A DNA stretch of 64,000 nt, taken from assembly GCA_947447665.1 (NCBI GenBank), contig CANFJX010000006.1, forward strand, positions 1-64,000, read 5' to 3'. Position 1 is the first letter of the stretch. Every line of letters starts with the position of its first letter. This DNA is from Bacteriovoracaceae bacterium (GTDB lineage Bacteria > Bdellovibrionota > UBA1018). This document shows, in pieces, positions 26,457 through 35,764 of the stretch. Both the position numbers and the translations under genes were made by a program. A model generated the notes under the pieces. That model was not told the DNA's origin, did no database searches, and saw nothing but the letters and a program-made list of their open reading frames with translations.

Positions 26457-27253
26457 CCTAACCCCATAGCAAAATTGACATTAGAAAAAATACTGGTCCT
26501 ACCCGTCAACTGATTAATCGGGGCCGAGTAGAAAGTACCCATCACATCCCATCTAAAAATAAAACTCTGAGAGAGATAGTATTCATTGCCCGTGCTCAAG
26601 CATAAACCGGGAAGGGTTTGCTGGACAAAATTAGCAGGACTGCTTGCCACAGTATTCGTATCAACAAAACTAGATAGACTGGCCAACCCTGCCCCGAAGT
26701 ACCAATCAAAATAAAGAATCGAGTTAAATACATTAATCTTGGCATACCAAGGGACGAAGTGAATCATGCCGCCCATTTGGCTCCGAATTTCTCGCACACT
26801 CGGAAGGGCATTAGGCGATGCAATCGCCAAGGCCTGGATGGTCGTATTAGGAGCGCTTAAAAAATTTGTATAAAATACCTCTACACCCAACCACTCCGAC
26901 ATATAATAAGCAAATCTGCCGTCGACGCTTAGAATATTTCGATAGGGGTTAGACATACTCCCCCCACCCATCACACTCACAATGGGATGGCCCGTTTTCA
27001 CGTACTTACGATTTTGTAATACGTAGATTTTCTTTTCGGGGTCGAGCCAACTAAAATTGTACTCGTCGTTTTTGGACTCGTGACTCACAGAGTCACTCAT
27101 CTCTCCTGACTCACTCGCCTCGCTCCAAGCTGCAGCGATAAGGCCGAGCCAAAATATTGAAGTCAGAAATAATAGAAACTTTAGACCCAAGGGGTTTAAT
27201 CCTGGAGCCGTCCCGTTTTGCCAAAATCCATGGCGTTTTGTGAGGCTTTCCAT
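26444..27253 (-). CDS. Outer-membrane beta-barrel protein, OMP_myx_plus-like
   Basis: 269 aa. Signal-like segment (FLLFLTSIFWLGLIAAAWS) after a 25-residue n-region, then a short acidic linker and the block DPEKKIYVLQNRKYVKTGHP. This precedes a barrel of repeated amphipathic strands (PIVSVMGGGSMSNPYRNI, SEWLGVEVFYTNF, ILYFDWYFGAGLASL, SFIFRWDVMGTF) ending VNFAMGLGWRI. A lysine-rich xxLQNRxY block before a barrel is characteristic of outer-membrane barrels found in myxobacteria and Bdellovibrio beside TPR/gliding genes. It is likely the outer-membrane anchor of the envelope complex. It overlaps the next gene by 13 bp. Confidence 0.83.
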   Translation of the reverse strand: MESLTKRHGFWQNGTAPGLNPLGLKFLLFLTSIFWLGLIAAAWSEASESGEMSDSVSHESKNDEYNFSWLDPEKKIYVLQNRKYVKTGHPIVSVMGGGSMSNPYRNILSVDGRFAYYMSEWLGVEVFYTNFLSAPNTTIQALAIASPNALPSVREIRSQMGGMIHFVPWYAKINVFNSILYFDWYFGAGLASLSSFVDTNTVASSPANFVQQTLPGLCLSTGNEYYLSQSFIFRWDVMGTFYSAPINQLTGRTSIFSNVNFAMGLGWRI

Positions 27254-27311
27254 AGCTTGTTTAAATTTTACAAAGCTAATTCAATAAGTGCAAGGAATCT
27301 CTTGGATAATA

Positions 27312-28232
27312 TCAATACTGCCCAGCTTGGAGCCGAGCGATACGCTCCTCAAGCGGAGGATGAGACGAAAAAAGCGCCATCAGCCCACTCGGACGATTGG
27401 AGATCTTCATGCTCTGAAAAGTCTGAGGCTGATTCGCCCCCGCTTCAACCTGTTCAAAAGTGCGCCGCAGGGCTTCCAATGCTTGAATCATATGGTCACG
27501 ACCAGCGAGTTTCGCTCCACCCGCATCGGCCCTAAACTCACGATAGCGAGAGAAGCGAGCAATCACGATTGAACCTAAAAGCAGAAAGACCACCTCCAAT
27601 GCCATCTGAACAATGAACTGAATGAAAGGCGACATCCCTCGACCGCGATCATCGCGATCTCCACGCATACTCTGAGCAATCGCAAAGGCAATCGCGCGAG
27701 ACAGGAACATAGCAAAAGCGTTGACGATACCCTGAAGCAGAGTCATGGTCACCATGTCTCCATTGGCGATATGGGAGATTTCATGACCAAGAACACCCTC
27801 AACTTCTTCATGACGCATCCGGTTCAAAAGTCCGGACGAGACAGCAACGAGAGCCCGGGATTGGGTCGGTCCGGTAGCAAAGGCGTTGACCTCAGGAGAG
27901 TCGTAAATCCCCACTTCGGGCATCGCTCGGAGATGAGCCGCTTGGGCAAGCTGGTAAACCGTCTGAAGCAGCTGCTGCAGCTCAGGGTCCCGAGTGCTCG
28001 GATCGATTACCTGCACGCCCATCATCCACTTTGCCATGATGCGAGAGAGCGCCAAAGAAATCAGAGCACCACCCATGCCCCAAACCAAGCAGAAGGCCAT
28101 CAGATTGCCGTAATCAAGCCCTGCTGACGTGAGATAGGGCTGAATCCCCAAGACATTGAGTAAAGTTGAAAGTGTGATGACCACCAAAAAATTGACAGCC
28201 ATGAAGAGAACGATTCTTTTAACCCAAGCCAT
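27312..28232 (-). CDS. htpX: Protease HtpX homolog (M48B)
   Basis: 306 aa. Membrane-bound zinc metalloprotease for quality control of inner-membrane proteins. Two N-terminal spans (KRIVLFMAVNFLVVITLSTL and a second at about 40-62) are followed by the cytosolic catalytic site VLGHEISHIANGDMVTM (HExxH) and further hydrophobic segments (AFAMFLSRAIAFAIA, FIVQMALEVVFLLLGSIVIA). The third ligand Glu is in YREFRADAGGAKLAG. MKISNRPSGLMALFSSHPPL near the end is typical. Length is normal. It lies between uppP (13-bp gap) and the barrel gene (58-bp gap), so it may head or precede the Glt-like operon. Confidence 0.96.
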   Translation of the reverse strand: MAWVKRIVLFMAVNFLVVITLSTLLNVLGIQPYLTSAGLDYGNLMAFCLVWGMGGALISLALSRIMAKWMMGVQVIDPSTRDPELQQLLQTVYQLAQAAHLRAMPEVGIYDSPEVNAFATGPTQSRALVAVSSGLLNRMRHEEVEGVLGHEISHIANGDMVTMTLLQGIVNAFAMFLSRAIAFAIAQSMRGDRDDRGRGMSPFIQFIVQMALEVVFLLLGSIVIARFSRYREFRADAGGAKLAGRDHMIQALEALRRTFEQVEAGANQPQTFQSMKISNRPSGLMALFSSHPPLEERIARLQAGQY

Positions 28233-28245
28233 ATTCAGTGCTCCT

Positions 28246-29103
28246 TTAAAAACCCATCCAAGCTAAACCAAACACCCCAATTGAAGCTACAATACAATAA
28301 AAACCGAAATATTTCCAACGACCGGATTCGAGCCAAATCGAAAGCCAACGCAGAGCAAAATATCCTGCAAAAAAGCTAAAAATCATTCCCAGCAGGCCAG
28401 GCATGAGCAAATCACCCACAAGAAACCCTTCATGCGACGATTTCACCAGGCGATGGAGTTCTTTAAGCACCACCGGAGGAGTGAGGATCACGGCAAGTGC
28501 AAAGCTAAAATCTTCAGCTAGCGGGCGGGAAATACCCAATAACATCCCTGCAGAAATCGTCGAGCCCGAGCGAGAAAACCCTCGAAATGGCAAGCAAAGG
28601 CCTTGAACCATTCCAATCCAAACAGAGCGCGGCACAGTTAAATCACCCTCAGCACTAGAGCTCTTGGACTCCCTCATGCCTGTCCAAGTAATCAGAATCC
28701 CGACCCCGAGGAGAGCCAAACCGATCAGCGGCAGGCTCTTAAACAGAGACTCAATCTCGCCCTGAGGGTGACCCAAAAGCCGCTCAAGTACGACCACCTC
28801 AATCCCCTTTTTAAGCCCAAGCCCAATGAACCCAGTGACCGCCGTAGCGATGAGGATCCTTTTAAAAAAATTAAGATCCAACTTGCGCCACCTCGGCCAA
28901 AAATAAAGCAAGACCGCGCCCATAGTCCCTGTGTGCAACATCACTAGTAAGAAAGTCATAGCAGGCGTAGATGGGTCGAGCCCCATCAACTTCTCCGCTA
29001 CAATCACGTGAGCTGAACTAGACACTGGCAAGAGCTCCGCTGCCCCTTGCACGACCGAAAGCAAAATAAGCTGTAACCAATTCATCAGGGTATTCTCCGA
29101 CAA
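28246..29103 (-). CDS. uppP: Undecaprenyl-diphosphatase
   Basis: 285 aa. Recycles the lipid carrier by removing a phosphate from undecaprenyl diphosphate, for peptidoglycan and O-antigen synthesis; it also gives bacitracin tolerance (BacA). Motif 1 is GAAELLPVSSSAHVIV and motif 2 is FRGFSRSGSTISAGML. About eight membrane spans cover the protein. In motif 1 the usual EGxTE reads GAAE, keeping the second Glu. It is followed 13 bp later by htpX and begins on the far side of a 205-bp gap from the FG-GAP lipoprotein gene. Confidence 0.94.
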   Translation of the reverse strand: MSENTLMNWLQLILLSVVQGAAELLPVSSSAHVIVAEKLMGLDPSTPAMTFLLVMLHTGTMGAVLLYFWPRWRKLDLNFFKRILIATAVTGFIGLGLKKGIEVVVLERLLGHPQGEIESLFKSLPLIGLALLGVGILITWTGMRESKSSSAEGDLTVPRSVWIGMVQGLCLPFRGFSRSGSTISAGMLLGISRPLAEDFSFALAVILTPPVVLKELHRLVKSSHEGFLVGDLLMPGLLGMIFSFFAGYFALRWLSIWLESGRWKYFGFYCIVASIGVFGLAWMGF

Positions 29104-29338
29104 AAATTAGGCCAGAAAAAGGCGATGAAAGCAACTGAATCTGAGAAGCCCTTGGCGCAAGGTTCTGATAAAAAACTCGCCAACCAGCTCTCAGCGCTTA
29201 AGGCTGTTCCTTTTTACCCACCTTCGGGCAATCTCCTGCGAGAAGCCATGGGTTAGTCATGACACATTACCGATTCGACTAAAAACGGATACACTAAAAG
29301 TCTCAAGATTGAATCATTGCTCTATGCAGTTAAAATTT

Positions 29339-30655
29339 ATGAACATTAAACTCATCTTAAACAATCTTCTCAGCTTGATGATCGCGGTGTCTTTTTCTGC
29401 CTGCTCTAGTCGACCGAGCGCAAGCTCCCCAGTCAACTCTCCAAAAAGATCAATCAATTATCCCGCTGGCAGTCCTCCCGCTGAAACGATGCAAGTCAAA
29501 CTCACTGCCAGTGACGAAATCGGAGGAGCAGCTTGGATGGGCTATTCGATTGCACTCAGCGCAGACGGCAGTGTAATGGCAGTCGGAGGGCCCTACGATA
29601 GCGGCAATATTGGGGCAGTCTGGATTTACACATTCTCACAGGGCAGCGGCTGGACGGAGCAGACCAAAATCGTTCCGACGGATGAAGGCGGGAATAGTGA
29701 TGATAACTTTGGAGTGAGTGTGGCACTCAGCTCTGACGGAAACACCCTTGCCGTTGCAGGACCAAACTACACTGGGGACGGTTCGGGTGGCGTCTGGATT
29801 TACTCGCACTCAAATAATCAATGGACTGAGCAAACTAAGATCATCCCGGACAATGTCGTCGGCACTAATGCCGACCTGGCTTATACAGCAATTAGCGTAG
29901 ACGGCAATACCTTGGTGATCGGCGGCAGGACCGACAACGCGGGGGTCGGGGCAGTATGGATTTATACCCGCTCAGGCAGCAGCTGGACTCAGCAGACCAA
30001 AATTATCCCCACCGACGAACTCAATGGCCCTTCGAATTTTGGGGGCGCTGTATCGATCAATGCAGATGCAACTACATTGGCAGTCGGAGGATCGTCTGAT
30101 AACGGAGATATTGGGGCGACATGGATTTATACTTACTCGCCCCAGACTTCAACCTGGAGGGAGGAGGCTAAAATAATTCCCTCAGATGTAGGTAAAACTC
30201 CTGGTTTTGGCTGGGTGGTCGCTCTCAGCGCAGATGGAAACACTCTCGTTGCCAGCGGTGCCGAAGACACCATTGACACGACTCCTCTGGGTGCATTTTG
30301 GATCTACACTCGCACAGGCGGAATCTGGGTGGAGCAACTCAAAGTCGTTCAACCCACTTCAAACCAACTAGGCGCAGCCCTCGCCATTAGCGCAGATGGG
30401 AGCAAATTAGTAGTTGGTGCACCGTTTGCGGGCGCCTATAACACTGTAACCAATACCAATCCAGGTGAGGTCTGGGTTTACTCTCTTTCTAGCAATAGCT
30501 GCTCTAGCGGCACCCAAATTACCGTGAGCGACGATTACAATCATGAGGGAGCTACTTTCGGTTCAGCGGTTGCGCTGAGCTCCAATGGGAGCGTCATGGC
30601 TGCAGGCGGTGCCGTCGACAACAACCATGCGGGAGCGGCCTGGGTTTTTCATTAA
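29339..30655 (+). CDS. Surface lipoprotein with FG-GAP-type repeats
   Basis: 438 aa from ATG 29339; a TTG at 29309 and an ATG at 29324 are also in frame. The chosen start gives a good lipoprotein signal (LLSLMIAVSFSAC, Cys22). The rest is about seven repeats of 50-60 residues with the pattern MGYSIALSADGSVMAVGGP then IGAVWIYT, the FG-GAP/integrin-propeller-type repeat, so a beta-propeller is likely. Probably exposed on the outer membrane and involved in binding. Codons for repeats are diverged, so this is an old internal amplification. A decayed copy of its 3' part lies at 31347-31410. Confidence 0.85.
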   Translation: MNIKLILNNLLSLMIAVSFSACSSRPSASSPVNSPKRSINYPAGSPPAETMQVKLTASDEIGGAAWMGYSIALSADGSVMAVGGPYDSGNIGAVWIYTFSQGSGWTEQTKIVPTDEGGNSDDNFGVSVALSSDGNTLAVAGPNYTGDGSGGVWIYSHSNNQWTEQTKIIPDNVVGTNADLAYTAISVDGNTLVIGGRTDNAGVGAVWIYTRSGSSWTQQTKIIPTDELNGPSNFGGAVSINADATTLAVGGSSDNGDIGATWIYTYSPQTSTWREEAKIIPSDVGKTPGFGWVVALSADGNTLVASGAEDTIDTTPLGAFWIYTRTGGIWVEQLKVVQPTSNQLGAALAISADGSKLVVGAPFAGAYNTVTNTNPGEVWVYSLSSNSCSSGTQITVSDDYNHEGATFGSAVALSSNGSVMAAGGAVDNNHAGAAWVFH

Positions 30656-30894
30656 ACACAAGCGATCAACCGAATTAATTCTTCAGCATCGAATTCAACC
30701 AGCAATTCCGAACTTCCAATCATCAGAAATCGCATCTTTTGAGTTCGCTCTCACGCTTTCCTATTATCACTGAGGGCGAGCTATCGAGAAAATCAAAGCA
30801 AGTTTTGAGCTTGCTAGAGTTAACTTTGATCTGGCAAAATAGAATTCAACCTGAATCTCGAATTTATTTAAAGTACACACTAAGGAGATGAATT

Positions 30895-31221
30895 ATGCTT
30901 AAATTATTAAAAATTAATGGATTGGCCTTGTGTTTGATTTTTTCGAGTACTTTCGTTTTTTCGAGCGAGAAGGACGAGGGTTTTGCAAAGCACAAAGAAA
31001 TGGTCTTGAAGGAAATGGGTGAGCAGATTTCGATTTTACAAAAAGCTAAGGCTTGCATGGCCGGTGCGTCTGAGCACGACACGATGAAGAAATGTCACAT
31101 GACTCTTGAAGCAGATCGTGAACATCTTAAAAATGAGCGAAAACAAATGAAAGAAGCTGAGTTGGGTGCTCGAATTCAACGCCTAGAGTCGGAAAAAAGG
31201 AAGCTGGAAAACTCAAAGTGA
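30895..31221 (+). CDS. Small secreted helical protein
   Basis: 108 aa with an excellent ribosome site (AAGGAG, seven bases before ATG). Signal peptide (LALCLIFSSTFVFSS) then a mostly helical, highly charged mature region of about 85 residues. Two cysteines (KACMAG, KKCHMT) are 15 residues apart, in an arrangement suited to a disulfide-linked helical hairpin, followed by a coiled coil (RIQRLESEKRKLENSK). It may be a periplasmic or secreted small protein. The family is not recognised. It seems monocistronic, and the 239-bp gap before it is AT-rich without a clear promoter. Confidence 0.72.
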   Translation: MLKLLKINGLALCLIFSSTFVFSSEKDEGFAKHKEMVLKEMGEQISILQKAKACMAGASEHDTMKKCHMTLEADREHLKNERKQMKEAELGARIQRLESEKRKLENSK

Positions 31222-31289
31222 GTTACCACACTCCATGCGCTCAGCATTTTTCGCAGCGTTCTTCATGACAGTGACTTTTTTGACTACTT

Positions 31290-31309
31290 CCTGATCGGAT
31301 GCGATCAGG
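31290..31309. other. Perfect 8-bp hairpin in an untranslated gap
   Basis: CCTGATCG (31290-31297), loop GATG, CGATCAGG (31302-31309). No T-run follows on either strand, so it is not a standard terminator. It is part of the 358-bp stretch between 31222 and 31579, which otherwise holds only the decayed repeat fragment at 31347-31410. Confidence 0.6.
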
Positions 31310-31346
31310 CCAAATGTGACGAGCAAGCTTTACCCTGCAATTCTCT

Positions 31347-31410
31347 AGGTGACGTCTGGGTTTCCTCTCCTTCTGGCAACAACTGCTCGAGCGGTACCCA
31401 ATTGCCATGA
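31347..31410 (+). pseudogene. Decayed fragment of an FG-GAP lipoprotein gene
   Basis: The sequence matches positions 30463-30517 of the upstream lipoprotein gene at 47 of 55 bases in a hand alignment, and keeps its reading frame (GDVWVSSPSGNNCSSGTQLP, then TGA at 31408). The intact gene reads GEVWVYSLSSNSCSSGTQIT at this place. The flanks are not recognisably related. It is best explained as the remnant of a second, mostly deleted, paralogous gene, with the intact small gene 30895-31221 now between them. Confidence 0.8.
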
Positions 31411-31579
31411 TTACGCGGTTACTTAGTGATATCGCACTTACCCCATGCACCACAGCCTGCCCTGCTGACTGCGGGGAAAACGGGAAAGTAATCCCTCGAC
31501 ACAATGAAATCACTTAGTTTTTCTTGCGTTTTGCCACTCAGTTCGCTAGCTTTCCCGAGACTGAAAAACAGAGGTGAAT

Positions 31580-34387
31580 ATGGCAACTCAGAATATGACT
31601 CAGAATCTGAATAGTTTCGGCACAAAAGCGACTCTTTCCATTAATGGTAAGAATTACCAGTACCACTCCTTAAAAAACTTCGCTCAAACTGCGAAGACGG
31701 ACCTAGCCAGACTGCCCTTCTCCCTTAAAATATTACTCGAAAACTTACTCCGCCAGGAAGATGGCGTCGCAGTTAAAAAGAAAGACATCGAAGCCCTCGC
31801 AAACTGGAACTCGAAAGCTACCCCCAATGACGAGATCCAGTTCATGCCAGCCCGAGTTCTACTCCAAGACTTCACGGGCGTTCCCGCCGTAGCCGATTTG
31901 GCCGCCATGAGAGCTGCCCTGAAAAAATTAGGCGGAGACGCCAACCTGATTAATCCCCTGCAACCTGCCGACCTCGTCATCGACCACTCAGTGCAAGTCG
32001 ATGCTTACGGCACGCCCGACGCATTTCGAATCAATGCCGAACTAGAGTTCGAAAGAAACTCGGAACGCTATCAGTTCCTGAAATGGGGCCAGAAAGCATT
32101 TCAAAATTTTCGAGTTGTCCCCCCCGACACCGGAATCGTCCACCAAATTAACTTAGAATACCTTGCTCCGGTTGCCATGACTTCCAAAAAAGGAAATGAG
32201 GAATGGGTTTATCCTGACACCCTCGTCGGAACGGACTCCCACACCACCATGATCAACGGCCTCGGAGTTCTCGGCTGGGGCGTCGGCGGAATTGAAGCCG
32301 AAGCAGCGCTCTTAGGACAACCCTGCTCGATGCTCATCCCCCACGTCGTTGGTTTTAAGTTAACCGGCAAAATAGCTCTGGGCACCACTGCAACCGACTT
32401 GGTTCTCATGGTCACCCAAATGCTCCGAAAAAAAGGCGTCGTTGGGAAATTCGTCGAATTCTACGGCCCAAGCCTCAGCCAACTTTCGCTCGCTGACCGA
32501 GCCACTCTGGCCAACATGGCCCCTGAATACGGCGCCACGCTCGGTCTTTTTCCAGTAGACTCCGTCACGATGGACTACCTCCGTCTGACCGGAAGGGGCG
32601 AATCAGTTCCTCTCGTCGAAGGCTACTTCAAAGCACAAGGACTTTGGTACGAAGCAGGCCAGGCCGAACCTGAATACTCGGATCACCTCGAACTCGACCT
32701 CTCCAAAGTGGAGCCCAGCCTCGCTGGACCCGCTCGCCCCCAAGATCGCGTAGCCTTAAGCCAGGTCCGCAAATCATTTCGACAAGCCATGCTCACTCTT
32801 TTTCAAAACGAGCTCAAAGCCGGCGACCCCAAAACTCAGGCTGCTTGGGTAGATCAATCCTCACCCACTAGCTCCACTCCTCCAGAACTGGCGCCTAAGC
32901 ATCCAGACTTAGCGCTCGGGCTCGTGGGAAAAACAGTGCCCGTTCACGGCCTATCCTCACAGTTCAATCTCTGCCACGGCTCCGTCGTAATTGCAGCGAT
33001 CACCAGCTGCACCAACACCTCCAACCCAAGCGTGTTAATGGCAGCAGGCTTGCTTGCTAAAAAGGCCGTCGAAAAGGGACTAAAAGTCAGACCATGGGTC
33101 AAGCCCAGTCTCGCGCCCGGATCCAAAGTGGTCACCGACTACTTAGCTGAGTCCGGACTCCTGCCGTACCTCGAGAAACTTAAATTCAACCTCGTTGGCT
33201 ATGGCTGCACAACCTGCATCGGAAATAGTGGCCCTCTTCCAGAGCCGATCGCCCAAGCGGTCACGGATGGGGATTTGGCTGTAGTCTCGGTCCTTTCAGG
33301 AAATCGAAATTTTGAAGGACGAGTCAATCCTCACGTCCGAGCCAACTACCTCGCCTCTCCGCCCCTGGTAGTCGCCTATGCGTTGGCCGGCAATATCAAC
33401 ATGAACCTGGCCACCGATCCTCTCGGAACTGATCCCCAAGGGCACCCCGTCTATCTTCAAGACATCTGGCCCACCTCGGAAGAGGTCTCTCAAGCGGTGC
33501 AAAAGCACGTCACCGCTGACCAATTCAGTAAGAGTTACTCTGATGTTTTTGCTGGCTCCCAGGAATGGCAGAATCTTCAGATTCCCAAGGGAGACCTCTA
33601 CCAATGGGATTCTAAATCTACCTACATCAAAGAACCTCCATTTTTTGACGGAATTACAGCACAACCTGCAGCGCTTAAGGATATCCGAAGTGCTCGAGTC
33701 CTAGCCCATTTGGGAGACTCGGTCACCACCGATCATATTTCGCCTGCTGGATCGATTGGCAAGTCTTCGCCCGCTGGTAAGTACTTAATGGACCAAGGAG
33801 TTCAATTCAAGGACTTCAACTCCTACGGTGCGCGACGAGGCAACCACGAAGTAATGGTCCGAGGGACGTTTGCTAACATTCGACTAAAGAACTTCCTAGT
33901 TCCTGGAATCGAAGGCGGAGTCACCCGCCATTTACCGACCCAAAAGCAAATGAGCATCTACGACGCCTCGATGCAGTATCAGGCCGATGGAGTCTCGCTC
34001 ATCGTGCTCGCTGGCAAAGAATACGGAACTGGATCGTCTCGAGACTGGGCAGCCAAGGGACCGAAACTCTTAGGAATTCATGCAGTCATCGCGGAAAGTT
34101 TTGAGCGAATCCATCGATCGAATCTCGTAGGGATGGGCATTTTGCCACTCCAATACATGAGCGGTGAATCAGCTCAGACCCTCGGCCTCAAAGGCACGGA
34201 AACTTTCGAAATCTTAGGCATTACTACCCTCCAAGTAGGCCAAAAAATCGAAGTCAAAATCACTGACGAGAATCAATCCTCCCGGACTTTCACTGCCCTC
34301 GTTCGAATCGACACTCCGAATGAGCTCGAATACTTCAAACACGGCGGAATTCTGCCTTACGTACTGAGGCAGTCACTGAAGTCCTGA
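31580..34387 (+). CDS. acnA: Aconitate hydratase (AcnA/IRP1 type)
   Basis: 935 aa from ATG 31580, with GAGG five bases upstream; a GTG at 31574 is less likely. Converts citrate to isocitrate in the TCA cycle using a [4Fe-4S] cluster. Cluster ligands are in AAITSCTNTSNPSVLMAAG and YGCTTCIGNSGPLPEPIAQ. Substrate loops include VGTDSHTTMINGLGVLGWGV and the C-terminal swivel motif AGKEYGTGSSRDWAAKGP. The length is slightly above the usual 890-900 aa, with extra residues around 415-440 (PKTQAAWVDQSSPTSSTPPE). It appears to be transcribed alone. Confidence 0.97.
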   Translation: MATQNMTQNLNSFGTKATLSINGKNYQYHSLKNFAQTAKTDLARLPFSLKILLENLLRQEDGVAVKKKDIEALANWNSKATPNDEIQFMPARVLLQDFTGVPAVADLAAMRAALKKLGGDANLINPLQPADLVIDHSVQVDAYGTPDAFRINAELEFERNSERYQFLKWGQKAFQNFRVVPPDTGIVHQINLEYLAPVAMTSKKGNEEWVYPDTLVGTDSHTTMINGLGVLGWGVGGIEAEAALLGQPCSMLIPHVVGFKLTGKIALGTTATDLVLMVTQMLRKKGVVGKFVEFYGPSLSQLSLADRATLANMAPEYGATLGLFPVDSVTMDYLRLTGRGESVPLVEGYFKAQGLWYEAGQAEPEYSDHLELDLSKVEPSLAGPARPQDRVALSQVRKSFRQAMLTLFQNELKAGDPKTQAAWVDQSSPTSSTPPELAPKHPDLALGLVGKTVPVHGLSSQFNLCHGSVVIAAITSCTNTSNPSVLMAAGLLAKKAVEKGLKVRPWVKPSLAPGSKVVTDYLAESGLLPYLEKLKFNLVGYGCTTCIGNSGPLPEPIAQAVTDGDLAVVSVLSGNRNFEGRVNPHVRANYLASPPLVVAYALAGNINMNLATDPLGTDPQGHPVYLQDIWPTSEEVSQAVQKHVTADQFSKSYSDVFAGSQEWQNLQIPKGDLYQWDSKSTYIKEPPFFDGITAQPAALKDIRSARVLAHLGDSVTTDHISPAGSIGKSSPAGKYLMDQGVQFKDFNSYGARRGNHEVMVRGTFANIRLKNFLVPGIEGGVTRHLPTQKQMSIYDASMQYQADGVSLIVLAGKEYGTGSSRDWAAKGPKLLGIHAVIAESFERIHRSNLVGMGILPLQYMSGESAQTLGLKGTETFEILGITTLQVGQKIEVKITDENQSSRTFTALVRIDTPNELEYFKHGGILPYVLRQSLKS

Positions 34388-34543
34388 CCGTTTTTAGACC
34401 AGGACGCGGCTCACTTGGCACTAAGGCTATTTTTTGAAGACGGTGGGCAGCACTCACCCCGGAGCTTTCACGTTTACATTTGATTTCTTTTTCGTTAACG
34501 TTTGGTGGGATAGTAGGTTGGGAAGTCAGTGGAGCACCGCCAT

Positions 34544-34843
34544 ATGGATAAAAATCGAAAACTAGAGCTCATCCAGAGATCACTGGGTCTCCGCCATAAA
34601 CTCAAGGTTCACGAGAGCATGAAATCTCCTGACACCCATGAAGAACTCTCGCTTATGCTCCTCTCTCGATGGGAACTTGAAGATGAGCTCAAAGCCATCG
34701 AAGACCTCCTCAATGAAGCCCGAACGACGAATGTGAACAAGAAGAAAGAAAACCTAGCCAAGAATGGCCCAATCCGGGAAGCTGACCCGAAACGCAGAGT
34801 CACCGAAGCTCTAGCATTGGATCGGTCTTCCAACCGAAATTAG
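34544..34843 (+). CDS. Small charged hypothetical protein
   Basis: 99 aa from ATG 34544, chosen because GGAG lies about eight bases before it (a GTG at 34529 is also in frame). It is rich in Glu, Lys, Arg and Leu, and probably all helical (RKLELIQRSLGLRHKLKVHE, then LSLMLLSRWELEDELKAIED), with a basic, disordered tail. No signal peptide or membrane segment, no family recognised. It lies 29 bp upstream of the 2OG-Fe(II) oxygenase, with a GC-rich hairpin between them (34844-34860). Confidence 0.6.
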   Translation: MDKNRKLELIQRSLGLRHKLKVHESMKSPDTHEELSLMLLSRWELEDELKAIEDLLNEARTTNVNKKKENLAKNGPIREADPKRRVTEALALDRSSNRN

Positions 34844-34860
34844 CGGGGTAGACCACCCCG
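34844..34860 (+). other. GC-rich hairpin before the oxygenase gene
   Basis: CGGGGT (34844-34849), loop AGACC, ACCCCG (34855-34860), sitting directly before the AGGGGG ribosome site of the next gene. No T-run follows, so it is not a complete terminator. It could affect read-through or translation of the downstream gene. Confidence 0.5.
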
Positions 34861-34872
34861 TAGGGGGAAACC

Positions 34873-35712
34873 ATGAAAATTAGCCAAGTCAGCTACCAAG
34901 ACCCTGAGGCACCGCAAAACTTTGCGAAGTCGCTGCGAGATACGGGATTTGCTGTCATTCGCTCCCACCCGATTCCAGAGACACTCCTCCAAACCGTTTA
35001 CCAAGACTGGGCACAGTTTTTTAACAGCCCGTCAAAATTCGACTTTCGATTTGATCCAAAAGAGCAATCTGGTTATTTTCCGTTTAAATCCGAAAATGCA
35101 AAAGACTCCTCGATCAAGGACCTAAAAGAGTTTTTTCATATTTATCCCAAAACCACCCTCCCTAAAGCACTCGGCAACTCAACCCTTCAACTCAGAGCCC
35201 TTCTCACCGAGATGGCTGCGAAGCTTCTGGGCTGGCTCCAGGAAGAGACCCCAACAGAAATCAAAAGCAAATTCTCCCTCCCTCTTCCCGAAATGTTTCG
35301 CGAAAGTAACACCACTCTTTTCCGAATCCTGCACTACCCGCCATTTACTGGGGAAATCGAACCTGGCGCCGTGCGCGCAGCCGCTCATGAGGACATCAAT
35401 CTCATTACCCTCTTGCCCGCAGCCACCGCCCCTGGACTCGAGGTCAAAGACATTCAAGGCAACTGGCTTGCCGTCCCCTGCGATCCAGGCAATATTATTG
35501 TTAACGCCGGAGACATGCTCCAACTTGCTACCGAGGGCTATTACAAATCCACCACCCACCGTGTGATCAACCCACAGGGGGATGAGACCAAAAAATCACG
35601 TTATTCCATCCCGCTTTTTCTTCACCCAAGGAGTGAGGTTTACTTAAGCCCTCATTTGACCGCTGAAGAATATTTGAGCGAGCGATTGCGGGAAATAGGC
35701 CTTAGAACCTAG
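34873..35712 (+). CDS. 2-oxoglutarate/Fe(II)-dependent oxygenase, isopenicillin-N-synthase family
   Basis: 279 aa. The N-terminal helical region typical of the IPNS family (LRDTGFAVIRSHPIP) is followed by the double-stranded beta-helix. Iron ligands are in AAHEDINLITLL (His-x-Asp) and STTHRVINP (distal His), and the 2-oxoglutarate-binding Arg is in RYSIPLFLHP (R-x-S). Upstream ribosome site AGGGGG. It oxidises an unknown small molecule; the family includes hydroxylases, desaturases and ring-forming enzymes. It stands between a small unknown gene and a convergent B12 radical SAM gene, with no biosynthetic cluster visible. Confidence 0.9.
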   Translation: MKISQVSYQDPEAPQNFAKSLRDTGFAVIRSHPIPETLLQTVYQDWAQFFNSPSKFDFRFDPKEQSGYFPFKSENAKDSSIKDLKEFFHIYPKTTLPKALGNSTLQLRALLTEMAAKLLGWLQEETPTEIKSKFSLPLPEMFRESNTTLFRILHYPPFTGEIEPGAVRAAAHEDINLITLLPAATAPGLEVKDIQGNWLAVPCDPGNIIVNAGDMLQLATEGYYKSTTHRVINPQGDETKKSRYSIPLFLHPRSEVYLSPHLTAEEYLSERLREIGLRT

Positions 35713-35764
35713 GGGTCTTGTTAACTCTGTCCCTCTACTCTGATCTCAAGGCCCGCAGAAAAAA

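Noticed and set aside
31419-31625. Minus-strand frame of 68 codons across the acnA start
   Set aside because: It overlaps the acnA ribosome site and start, has no ribosome site itself, and shows no recognisable sequence.
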